Origin: Sphingomonas sp.
GTDB lineage: Bacteria > Pseudomonadota > Alphaproteobacteria > Sphingomonadales > Sphingomonadaceae
Direction of reading: 5' to 3'
Length of the DNA: 9,165 nucleotides
Assembly: GCA_013812805.1 (NCBI GenBank)
Contig: JACCSV010000127.1
Span: 1 to 9,165 of the forward strand
The notes under the pieces were generated by a model. It saw nothing but the letters and a program-made list of their open reading frames with translations, made no database searches and was not told where the DNA came from. Both the position numbers and the translations under genes were made by a program. Shown here piece by piece: positions 1 to 6,245 of the stretch. The number at the start of each line of letters is the position of its first letter. The first letter of the stretch is position 1.

Positions 1-732
1 TTCGCGCCGTTCGAAAAACTCTCGATGGCAGAGCATCGGCGGGTGTTCGACGTCGGCTATTTCGGAATGGTCCAGGGCAGCATGACCGCGCTCGCCCACC
101 TCAAGGGCGAGGGCGGAGCGATCATCAATGTCGGCTCGATCCTGTCCCACCGCGCAGTCCCGCTGCAGGGCCCATATTCGGCGATGAAGGCGGCGTTGCT
201 CGGCTTTACCGACGCGCTGCGGATGGAGATCGAGATGGCCGGCCATCCGGTTTCGCTGACCCTGGTCAAGCCTAGCGCGATGGATACGCCATACGTCGAG
301 CATGCGCGCAACAAGCTCGGCAAGCCCGCCACGGCCCCGCCGCCCCCCTCCGTTCTTTACGATCCCGAACTCAGTGCCAAGGCGATCTGCTTTGCCGCCG
401 AGCATCCGCGCAGGTCGCTGACCGTCGGCGGCGCGGGGCTGATGATGACGGCGCTGGCGCCCTTGCAGCCACGGCTAAGCGATCTGTTTCTGGAGGAATG
501 GCTCGACGAGGACGGACAGACCGGCGACACGCCGCCCGCGCCCGGCACGTACGACAATCTGTTCGAGCACCGAGTCGACGGTCGCGCCGAGTCCAACCAG
601 CATCGCTCGGTCCGCCGCCAGAGCCTGTATCTGGAAGCGCAGATGCATCCGCTTGCCACGGCCGCGGTGGTCGCCGGCGCGGCGGGCGCGGCGGCGCTGC
701 TACTTGGCCGCCGCGGCCCGAAGAAGGACTAG
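1..732 (+). CDS. SDR family oxidoreductase with C-terminal membrane helix (5' partial)
   Basis: This is the C-terminal two thirds of a classical short-chain dehydrogenase/reductase. The reading frame is open from base 1, so the Rossmann nucleotide-binding N-terminus lies outside the window and the ATG at 25 is internal. Visible active-site elements are the NVGS serine (codon 136-138) and the YSAMK motif (Tyr codon 175-177, Lys codon 187-189), with Ser 13 residues before Tyr as the family requires. The position that normally holds the structural Asn of the tetrad (DVN-type motif) reads DVGYFG, so Gly replaces Asn. After the fold comes a linker rich in Pro, Asp and Arg, then an Ala/Val/Leu-rich segment (about 646-708) that could form one transmembrane helix, and a basic tail. 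This suggests a tail-anchored or membrane-associated enzyme. The substrate cannot be told. It is convergent with the M2 peptidase gene. Confidence 0.9.
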   Translation, partial: FAPFEKLSMAEHRRVFDVGYFGMVQGSMTALAHLKGEGGAIINVGSILSHRAVPLQGPYSAMKAALLGFTDALRMEIEMAGHPVSLTLVKPSAMDTPYVEHARNKLGKPATAPPPPSVLYDPELSAKAICFAAEHPRRSLTVGGAGLMMTALAPLQPRLSDLFLEEWLDEDGQTGDTPPAPGTYDNLFEHRVDGRAESNQHRSVRRQSLYLEAQMHPLATAAVVAGAAGAAALLLGRRGPKKD

Positions 733-753
733 GCGCCGCCTCACTCGCGTGGT

Positions 754-800
754 GTGATACCGGTCCGGCATGCTCCCAGGCATGCCGGCTGCCGTATCAC
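754..800. terminator. Two-part hairpin at convergent gene junction
   Basis: An inverted repeat has outer arms GTGATAC (754-760) and GTATCAC (794-800), inner arms CCGGCATGC (765-773) and GCATGCCGG (780-788), and loop TCCCAG. The 9-bp inner stem is perfect; a small asymmetric internal loop separates it from the 7-bp outer stem. It lies 21 nt after the SDR stop codon and includes the TGA stop of the M2 peptidase (797-799, minus strand). Its place between convergent genes suggests a bidirectional transcription terminator or an mRNA 3'-end stabiliser. Neither side has a T-run, so it is not a canonical intrinsic terminator. A REP-like element is another possibility. Confidence 0.5.
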
Positions 801-2695
801 CAGCCGCACTGCTTGCCGGCGTTCTGCTGCTTGAGCCAGGCCTGCAGCGGTGCGAAATATTCCTGCATCGGACGGGCGCTAATCTCGCGGGTCCCGGTGA
901 ACGCCTGCAGCGCGTCCGGCCACGGCTTCGACGCGCCCATCTTCAGCATCGCGTCCAGTCGCTGGCCGACCTGCTTGTTGCCATAGAAACTGCACCGATG
1001 CAGCGGGCCCGTCCAACCAGCCATGTCGCACGCGGCCTTGTAGAACTGGAACTGCAGGATCGCGGCCAGGAAGTAGCGCGCATACGGCGTATTTCCCGGA
1101 ATGTGGAACTTGGCGCCAGGGTCGAAGTCCGCTTCGGTGCGGGCGACCGGTGGAGCAACGCCTTGATACTGCTGCTTCAGCCCGACCCAGGACTGGTTGT
1201 AGCTGCTCGGCGCGGTCGAGCCGTCGAACACGCCCCACCGCCACTTGTCGACCAGAAGCCCGAACGGCAGGAACGCGACCTTGTCCATTGCCTGGAGCAA
1301 AAGCAGCCCGGTGTCCTTGTCGGCCGAAGGGACCTTGTTGCGGTCAAGCAAGCCGATCTGAACCAGATACTCGGGCGTTACGGACAGAGCGACGAAATCC
1401 CCGATTGCCTCATGGAAACCGTCGTTGGCGCCGTTCAGATAGAGGTAGGGCTGCTCCTTGTAGGCGCGCTGGTAATAATTGTGTCCCAGCTCGTGGTGAA
1501 CGGTCACGAAGTCGTCGGCGTTGACCCTGGTGCACATCTTGATGCGCAGGTCGTCCTTGTTATCCAGATCCCAGGCCGACGCGTGGCAGATGACTTCGCG
1601 ACCCTCGGGGCGAGTGATCTGCGAGCGTTGCCAGAAGCTCTCCGGAAGCGGCGCGAGCCCGAGCGAGGTGTAAAATCCCTCGCCGACGCGGACCATTTTT
1701 TCGGGCGTGTACTTGGCATTCACCAGCAGCTTGGTGAGGTCGTAACCGATGTCACCGGCACCCTTTGGCGCGACGACCTCGTAGATATTGCCCCAGGACT
1801 GCGCCCACATGTTGCCGAGCAAATCGGCGCGGATCGGGCCGGTCTCGGGCTGTACGGCATCCCCGTATTTCTGGTTGAGCTTGGTCCGCGTGTAGCAGTG
1901 GAGATCGTCGTAGAGCGGCTTCACCTCGCTCCACAGCCGGTCGTACATCGCCGAGAATTCTTGCGGCGTCATGTCGTAGTTCGACCGCCACAAAGCGCCG
2001 GTGTCGGCAAAGCCGAGCTCCTTTGCGCCCTCGTTGGCGATCTCGACCATGCGCGTGTAATCGGCGCGCATCGGGCGGCCGACATTAGTGTGCCAACTAG
2101 TCCAGACTTCCTTCAGCCGCTCGGGATCGCGAAGCGTACCCATCCGCTCCTCGGCCTCGTCGCCGGCGATACTTTTGCCATCCAGAGTCGCTCGGCCCTT
2201 CGCGTAAGACGACTGCAGGCGGGTCGCGATCTCGTTGAGCTGGGCCGCTGCGCCGGGCGAAGACGGGGCCGGCAAGACAAGCGCGGTGCGAAGGATGTTG
2301 AGCTTGCGCTCGGTGTCCGGGTCGAGGCCAGGGACCCTCGAAAATTCCGCGGCCTGCTTGGCGTAGAGGATCGACTTTTCGGTGCCGATAGTACCGAAGT
2401 AAGCGTTCAAGGCATCGGTATCGTCGTTGACGTAGGTCGCATTGACCCACGATGCGCGGCTGGCGATCACGCTATAGTCGAACAGGTCCTTTTCGACCGC
2501 AGCGACAAATTGCCGGGCACCTTCCGGCGTCCTGGGGTAGTCCGCCTCCCCGGCGGAAGCAGTAGCGGAAGGCGCCGCCTCGGCTGGTATGGGGCCGGTA
2601 TCGACCGTGGCGGGCATCGCCCCCGGCGCCGCGGGGGTCGTGGCGCACCCGGCAAGCGCAAGGGCAATCAAAGATACAGACGCGGCAAGTTTCAT
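797..2695 (-). CDS. M2 family peptidyl-dipeptidase (ACE-like), predicted lipoprotein
   Basis: This 632-residue zinc metallopeptidase resembles animal angiotensin-converting enzyme along nearly its whole length; family members release dipeptides from peptide C-termini. The zinc site is complete: HELGH at 401-405 with third ligand Glu429 in GFHEAIGD, 28 residues on as in ACE. Other ACE active-site residues are present by motif and spacing: Gln299 (NMWAQSW), His371 (CHASAW), Lys529 and His531 (AKFHIP), and Tyr541. The cysteine pairs 370/388 and 556/568 match two conserved ACE disulfides. Arg540 matches a chloride-site Arg, but the other chloride-site Arg (tACE Arg489) is Lys507. The N-terminus has a hydrophobic stretch and a lipobox LAGC (Cys17), then a Pro/Ala-rich linker, so it is probably a lipid-anchored periplasmic protein. 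Start ATG 2693-2695 has the Shine-Dalgarno AGGAG 7 nt upstream. The physiological substrate is unknown; peptide scavenging is likely. Confidence 0.95.
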   Translation of the reverse strand: MKLAASVSLIALALAGCATTPAAPGAMPATVDTGPIPAEAAPSATASAGEADYPRTPEGARQFVAAVEKDLFDYSVIASRASWVNATYVNDDTDALNAYFGTIGTEKSILYAKQAAEFSRVPGLDPDTERKLNILRTALVLPAPSSPGAAAQLNEIATRLQSSYAKGRATLDGKSIAGDEAEERMGTLRDPERLKEVWTSWHTNVGRPMRADYTRMVEIANEGAKELGFADTGALWRSNYDMTPQEFSAMYDRLWSEVKPLYDDLHCYTRTKLNQKYGDAVQPETGPIRADLLGNMWAQSWGNIYEVVAPKGAGDIGYDLTKLLVNAKYTPEKMVRVGEGFYTSLGLAPLPESFWQRSQITRPEGREVICHASAWDLDNKDDLRIKMCTRVNADDFVTVHHELGHNYYQRAYKEQPYLYLNGANDGFHEAIGDFVALSVTPEYLVQIGLLDRNKVPSADKDTGLLLLQAMDKVAFLPFGLLVDKWRWGVFDGSTAPSSYNQSWVGLKQQYQGVAPPVARTEADFDPGAKFHIPGNTPYARYFLAAILQFQFYKAACDMAGWTGPLHRCSFYGNKQVGQRLDAMLKMGASKPWPDALQAFTGTREISARPMQEYFAPLQAWLKQQNAGKQCGW

Positions 2696-2727
2696 AAACA
2701 GGCTCCTGGACTCATGGAGAGCAGATC

Positions 2728-2756
2728 AAGTTTCGCGTGAACGGCGACTGAAACTT
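2728..2756. promoter_or_regulatory. Dyad AAGTTTC-N15-GAAACTT upstream of the M2 peptidase
   Basis: Perfect 7-bp inverted arms, AAGTTTC (2728-2734) and GAAACTT (2750-2756), are separated by 15 nt. They lie in the 74-nt gap between the alpha/beta hydrolase stop and the M2 peptidase start. The dyad could be a regulator operator for the M2 gene or a weak hairpin after the hydrolase gene. No T-run follows on the minus strand, and I could not identify a convincing -35/-10 pair, so its function is open and chance is possible. Confidence 0.25.
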
Positions 2757-2769
2757 CGCTCCGCCCCCG

Positions 2770-3546
2770 TCAAGCGTCTCGCGCCATCAGAAAGCGCGTG
2801 ATCTCCTCGCCGAGTTCCGGTTTGGTGACCGAGCTCATGTGCGTGCCCGGTACCGATCGGTAGGTGCCGTCCGGGAGGGTTTGGGCAAGCTCCTCGGCCG
2901 AACCGTTATCCTCGTCCTCGCTGCCGCACACGACCAGCGTCGGCATGGTGAAGGCACTCAGCCACTCGTCCTCGGCATCGCAGAAGCTTTCGAGCAGGTG
3001 CGCCGCGGCGGCTCGGTCGACGTTCATCGTCCTCATAAATTGGATCGCCAGCCAGTGCGGGTCACCGCGCGGTGTTGTTTCGAACTGCTCGATCGCCTCG
3101 AGGAAGAAGGTCTTGCGACGAGCCCAGCCCTTGAGGCCCTGGAGGCCCATGCCGGCAAGGACCGCCTTGCCCGGCCGCATCCCCTCGCCCACCGCTTCCA
3201 CCACGGTCCGCGCGCCGAGCGAAAATCCGCCAAGGTCGAACTCGCTGAGCCCGAGGTGCGCGACCATCTCGCGAAGGTCGCGGGCGAGAATGCCGCGGGG
3301 ATAATGCGCCGCCTCGTGCGGCTTACCCGATGCTCCATGACCGCGAAGGTCGGGCATGATCACCCGGAAACCCTCGTGGGCGATCCGGTCGGCATGGCCG
3401 AACTTGGTCCAGTTCATCTCGGAATCCGAAAACAGGCCGTGGAGGAGGATTACTGCCCGCCCCGCACCGGTCTCGCGCCAGGCCAGCTCGACTCCGTCGG
3501 ACGCGGTCCACCGCTGGGCCTGGAAGGCGGGTTGAAGTGGCGGCAT
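2770..3546 (-). CDS. alpha/beta fold hydrolase
   Basis: This is a serine hydrolase of the alpha/beta-hydrolase superfamily, 258 residues from the ATG at 3544-3546. An in-frame TTG at 3583-3585 would add 13 residues; neither start has a strong Shine-Dalgarno. I prefer the ATG because the added residues look like linker and the conserved fold begins after it. Residues in ATG numbering: LLHG oxyanion-hole motif near 34-37, DLRGHGAS loop near 66-73, nucleophile Ser109 in GFSLG, acid Asp211 in a GxxD motif after strand 6, and His236 in GTHMSS. The triad is complete and length is normal. There is no signal peptide, so it is probably cytoplasmic. Family members include esterases, lactonases and C-C bond hydrolases, and the sequence alone does not choose among them. 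It lies 74 nt upstream of the M2 peptidase on the same strand and divergent from the MreB-family gene. Confidence 0.9.
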   Translation of the reverse strand: MPPLQPAFQAQRWTASDGVELAWRETGAGRAVILLHGLFSDSEMNWTKFGHADRIAHEGFRVIMPDLRGHGASGKPHEAAHYPRGILARDLREMVAHLGLSEFDLGGFSLGARTVVEAVGEGMRPGKAVLAGMGLQGLKGWARRKTFFLEAIEQFETTPRGDPHWLAIQFMRTMNVDRAAAAHLLESFCDAEDEWLSAFTMPTLVVCGSEDEDNGSAEELAQTLPDGTYRSVPGTHMSSVTKPELGEEITRFLMARDA

Positions 3547-3728
3547 GATGCTCGAGCGAATGTCAGCCGACCCGGGACTTTGCAATGTTCGAGCACCAGC
3601 GCCGGACGGTTTCGGTTCGACTCGCCTCGTTATCAGAACGGCTGGAGCCGTCGGGCCGGCCGCCGTGCTGCGGTGAACCCCGAGCAGGTCTAACCACGGG
3701 CCTAACTGCCTGAGAGGACTGGTCTCCT
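3547..3728. other. Divergent intergenic region between hydrolase and mreB-like gene
   Basis: About 180 bp separate the two divergent start codons, so promoters for both genes are expected here. The clearest structure is a small perfect hairpin, ACGGC (3638-3642), loop TGGA, GCCGT (3647-3651). A purine-rich AGAGGA at 3713-3718 lies 10 nt before the TTG start of the mreB-like gene and is its probable ribosome binding site. I found no convincing -35/-10 pair, no tRNA and no credible small ORF. Open frames crossing it look like shadows of the neighbouring genes. Confidence 0.4.
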
Positions 3729-4766
3729 TTGCGCTCCATTTTCAATTTCTCGGCCCGCGACGTCGCCATTGACCTCGGCACCGCCAACACCGTCGTCTAT
3801 GTGCGCGGCATCGGCATCATCGCCAGCGAGCCGTCCGTCGTGGCGATGGAAACCATCAACGGCGTGCGGCGGGTCCGCGCCGTCGGCGACGATGCCAAGC
3901 TGATGATGGGCAAGACTCCCGACAATATCAAAACCGTGCGGCCGTTGCGCAACGGCGTCATCGCCGACCTCGAAGTCGCCGAGGAAATGATCAAACACTT
4001 CATCAACAAGGCCAGCGGCGGCCACAGCCGCTTCGCCCGCGGGCCGGAAGTGGTGATCTGCATCCCTTCGGGCGCCACTTCGGTCGAGCGCCGGGCAATC
4101 CGCGACGCAGTCACCAATGCCGGCGCCGACCGGGTGTCGCTGATCGAGGAGCCGATGGCAGCGGCGATCGGCGCTGGCCTTCCGGTGACCGAACCGATCG
4201 GGTCGATGGTTGTCGACATCGGCGGCGGCACGACGGAAGTCGGCGTAATCTCGCTGCAGGGCCTTGCTTTCGCCCGCTCCGCCCGGGTTGGCGGCGACCG
4301 GATGGACGAAGCGATCACCGCTTATGTCCGACGCAACTACAACCTGCTGATCGGCGAAGCGACGGCGGAGCGAGTGAAGCTAGAGATCGGCACCGCGCTC
4401 GCGCCGGCGAGCGGTGGCGGCTTGGTCGCGCATGTCCGCGGCCGGGACGTCGGCAGGGGCGTTCCCACCGAAATCACGCTCGACCAGATCGAAATCGCCC
4501 ACGCGCTCGCCGAGCCGGTGAACCGGATCGTCGAAGTCGTTCGCGCGGCGCTCGAACACACCCAGCCGGAAATCGCCGCCGACGTGCTCGACCAGGGCAT
4601 CACCATGACCGGCGGCGGATCGCTGCTTCGGGAAATCAGCACCGTGCTGGCGGACGAGACCGGGCTTCCCGTCCGCGTCGCCGACAATGCGCTTAGCTGC
4701 GTTGCGCTGGGCGCTGGCCGAACCATCGAGGAAGTGATCTATCGCGGGGCGTTGATCGCCGCTTAG
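3729..4766 (+). CDS. mreB: MreB/Mbl-family rod shape-determining actin homologue
   Basis: This 345-residue bacterial actin matches the usual MreB length. MreB polymerises with ATP into membrane-bound double filaments that organise the cell-wall elongation machinery. The ATPase signature is complete: phosphate-1 loop DLGTANT (15-21), catalytic Glu140 in IEEPMAAAIGAGLP, phosphate-2 loop DIGGGTTE (163-170), and adenosine motif TGGG (294-297). The short N-terminus with IFNF could give a modest amphipathic membrane contact. The start is TTG (3729-3731): an in-frame stop at 3711-3713 leaves no upstream ATG or GTG, and homology begins right after it. AGAGGA lies 10 nt upstream. No mreC, mreD, pbp2 or rodA follows; the next gene is convergent and its stop overlaps by 4 bp. 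It may therefore be a second MreB paralogue or a relocated sole copy; which one cannot be told here. The family call is very secure. Confidence 0.95.
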   Translation: MRSIFNFSARDVAIDLGTANTVVYVRGIGIIASEPSVVAMETINGVRRVRAVGDDAKLMMGKTPDNIKTVRPLRNGVIADLEVAEEMIKHFINKASGGHSRFARGPEVVICIPSGATSVERRAIRDAVTNAGADRVSLIEEPMAAAIGAGLPVTEPIGSMVVDIGGGTTEVGVISLQGLAFARSARVGGDRMDEAITAYVRRNYNLLIGEATAERVKLEIGTALAPASGGGLVAHVRGRDVGRGVPTEITLDQIEIAHALAEPVNRIVEVVRAALEHTQPEIAADVLDQGITMTGGGSLLREISTVLADETGLPVRVADNALSCVALGAGRTIEEVIYRGALIAA

Positions 4767-5215
4767 TCGGGCAGCTTACCGGTCGCCTTGACCCACCGGT
4801 CGACCAGCGGCTTGTGCTCCTCGGTGCGGTGCTCGGGCAGGCCGTCGGTGTTGAGCCAGGCGCGGTGGATGCTCTCGGCGCCGAAATGATGCCTGGGGAC
4901 GAAGTCCGACGGGTCGTCGAACGCGGCAACCGTCAGGTCAAGACTGTCGCTGCCTTCGTTGAATGCGAAGCCGAGCGACGTCCCGCACTCACGGCAATAC
5001 GGGCGCCGCGCGATCGGCGAGCTTTCGTACCAGTCGGGCCCGCTTACCCAGTCGACATCGGCGCGCTTAATCGACTTGAAGGCGATCGACACGGACCCCG
5101 TGGCGCGCTGGCACATTCGGCAGTGGCACAGATAGGCGTCGCTGTCCGCGATCCGGGCGCTGAACCGCACTCGCCCGCAGGCGCAGCCGCCGGTCATTTC
5201 GACCGGCTCCGGCAT
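4763..5215 (-). CDS. GFA family protein (CENP-V/GFA zinc-binding domain)
   Basis: This 150-residue single-domain protein belongs to the GFA family, named for glutathione-dependent formaldehyde-activating enzyme. All seven expected zinc-binding cysteines are present: Cys11 and Cys13 (CAC), Cys30, Cys32 and Cys35 (CHCRMC), and Cys74 and Cys77 (CREC). Most members are functionally uncharacterised, and assigning formaldehyde-glutathione chemistry from the fold alone would be unsafe. Its ATG overlaps the asd stop by one base (TAATG), and AGAAGG lies 7 nt upstream inside the asd 3' end, which suggests translational coupling. Its TAA stop overlaps the stop of the convergent mreB-like gene (4763-4766). 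It appears to be the last gene of the trmD-to-asd block. It has no signal peptide, so it is probably cytoplasmic. Confidence 0.9.
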   Translation of the reverse strand: MPEPVEMTGGCACGRVRFSARIADSDAYLCHCRMCQRATGSVSIAFKSIKRADVDWVSGPDWYESSPIARRPYCRECGTSLGFAFNEGSDSLDLTVAAFDDPSDFVPRHHFGAESIHRAWLNTDGLPEHRTEEHKPLVDRWVKATGKLPD

Positions 5216-6243
5216 TATGCCGCCTTCTGCAGGTGCTTGCGGCCGAGCAGCTCGGCGATCTGCACCGCGTTCAGCGCCGCGCCCTTGCGCAGGTTGTCAC
5301 TGACCACCCACAAGGACAGGCCGTTGTCGACCGTCGGATCCTCGCGAATCCGCGAGACGAAGGTCGCATAGTCGCCGACGCACTCGACCGGCGTCACATA
5401 GCCGCCGTCCTCCTGCTTATCGACCACCATCACCCCCGGCGCCTCGCGGAGAATTGCGCGGGCCTCGGCGGCGCTGATCTCGTTTTCGAACTCGATGTTC
5501 ACGGCCTCGCTGTGGCCGACGAACACCGGAACGCGGACGCAGGTCGCTGTCACCTTGATCGCCTTGTCGAGGATCTTCTTGGTTTCGACCACCAGTTTCC
5601 ATTCTTCCCTGGTCGATCCGTCGTCGAGAAACTCGTCGCATTGAGGGATGACGTTGAAGGCGATCTGCTTGGGGTATTTGACCGGCTCGCTGGAGGTGCC
5701 GACGAAGATGTTTCGCGATTGCTCGAACAGCTCGTCCATCCCGGCTTTGCCCGAGCCCGAGACCGACTGGTAGGTGGCGACAACGACGCGCTTGATCTTC
5801 GCCGCGTCGTGCAGCGGCTTGAGTGCGACCACCAGCTGCGCGGTCGAGCAATTGGGGTTCGCGATGATGTTCTTGCGGGCAAAACCGGCGATCGCCTCCG
5901 CGTTCACTTCCGGCACGATCAGCGGAACGTCCGGGTCCATCCGGTACAGCGAGCTGTTGTCGATGACGGTGCAGCCGGCCTGCGCTGCCTGCGACGCATA
6001 AAGTTTGCTGACCTCGGAACCCGCAGCGAACAGCGCCATGTCCCAGCCGGCAAAATCGAAATGCTCGATGTTCCGAACCTTCAAGGTCTCGCCGCCCTCG
6101 CCGAAGTCGATGACGTCGCCGGTGGAGCGCGGCGAGGCGACTGCGGCGACCTCGTCGAGCGGGAATTGTCGCTCGGCGAGGATATTCATGATCTCCCGGC
6201 CGACAGTGCCGGTGGCACCAATGACGGCGACGCGATAGCCCAT
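5215..6243 (-). CDS. asd: Aspartate-semialdehyde dehydrogenase
   Basis: This NADPH-dependent enzyme converts aspartyl phosphate to aspartate semialdehyde, the branch point to lysine/diaminopimelate, threonine and methionine. The 342-residue length is normal. Visible elements are the N-terminal nucleotide-binding loop GATGTVG (9-15), the phosphate-binding region with NSS (96-98), catalytic Cys132 in NPNCST, Gln159 in TYQSVSGSG, Arg237 in CVRVPV, and the general base His244 in GHSEAVNIE. I chose the ATG at 6241-6243 because the Rossmann strand begins directly after it (MGYRVAVIGATG). An upstream in-frame GTG at 6301-6303 would add 20 residues lying inside the preceding peptidase gene. The start is 2 nt after the S9 peptidase stop and has only a weak Shine-Dalgarno, so translation may depend on coupling. 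Its 3' end overlaps the GFA gene start by one base. Confidence 0.97.
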   Translation of the reverse strand: MGYRVAVIGATGTVGREIMNILAERQFPLDEVAAVASPRSTGDVIDFGEGGETLKVRNIEHFDFAGWDMALFAAGSEVSKLYASQAAQAGCTVIDNSSLYRMDPDVPLIVPEVNAEAIAGFARKNIIANPNCSTAQLVVALKPLHDAAKIKRVVVATYQSVSGSGKAGMDELFEQSRNIFVGTSSEPVKYPKQIAFNVIPQCDEFLDDGSTREEWKLVVETKKILDKAIKVTATCVRVPVFVGHSEAVNIEFENEISAAEARAILREAPGVMVVDKQEDGGYVTPVECVGDYATFVSRIREDPTVDNGLSLWVVSDNLRKGAALNAVQIAELLGRKHLQKAA

Positions 6244-6245
6244 GG

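Noticed and set aside
770..2740. A 656-codon open frame on the + strand, longer than the M2 gene opposite it
   Set aside because: It is antisense to a clear M2 peptidase with all family motifs. The translation is Arg/Val/Gly/Asp-rich with no recognisable domain, as expected from high-GC codon bias.
3619..3623. GANTC (CcrM-type) sites upstream of mreB and of the M2 gene (2709-2713)
   Set aside because: Single 5-bp sites are expected by chance at this density, and there is no cluster to suggest methylation-dependent control.
3600..3640. GGTTCGACTC resembling a tRNA T-loop
   Set aside because: The flanking bases do not form a 5-bp T stem, and no acceptor, D or anticodon arms can be built around it.
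2839..3693. A 284-codon + strand open frame
   Set aside because: It is antisense to the alpha/beta hydrolase, whose catalytic motifs are complete, and its translation shows no domain.
4778..4802. Direct repeat ACCGGTCG, 17 nt apart, just after mreB
   Set aside because: It lies within the GFA coding sequence and is explained by its C-terminal codons; too short to be significant.
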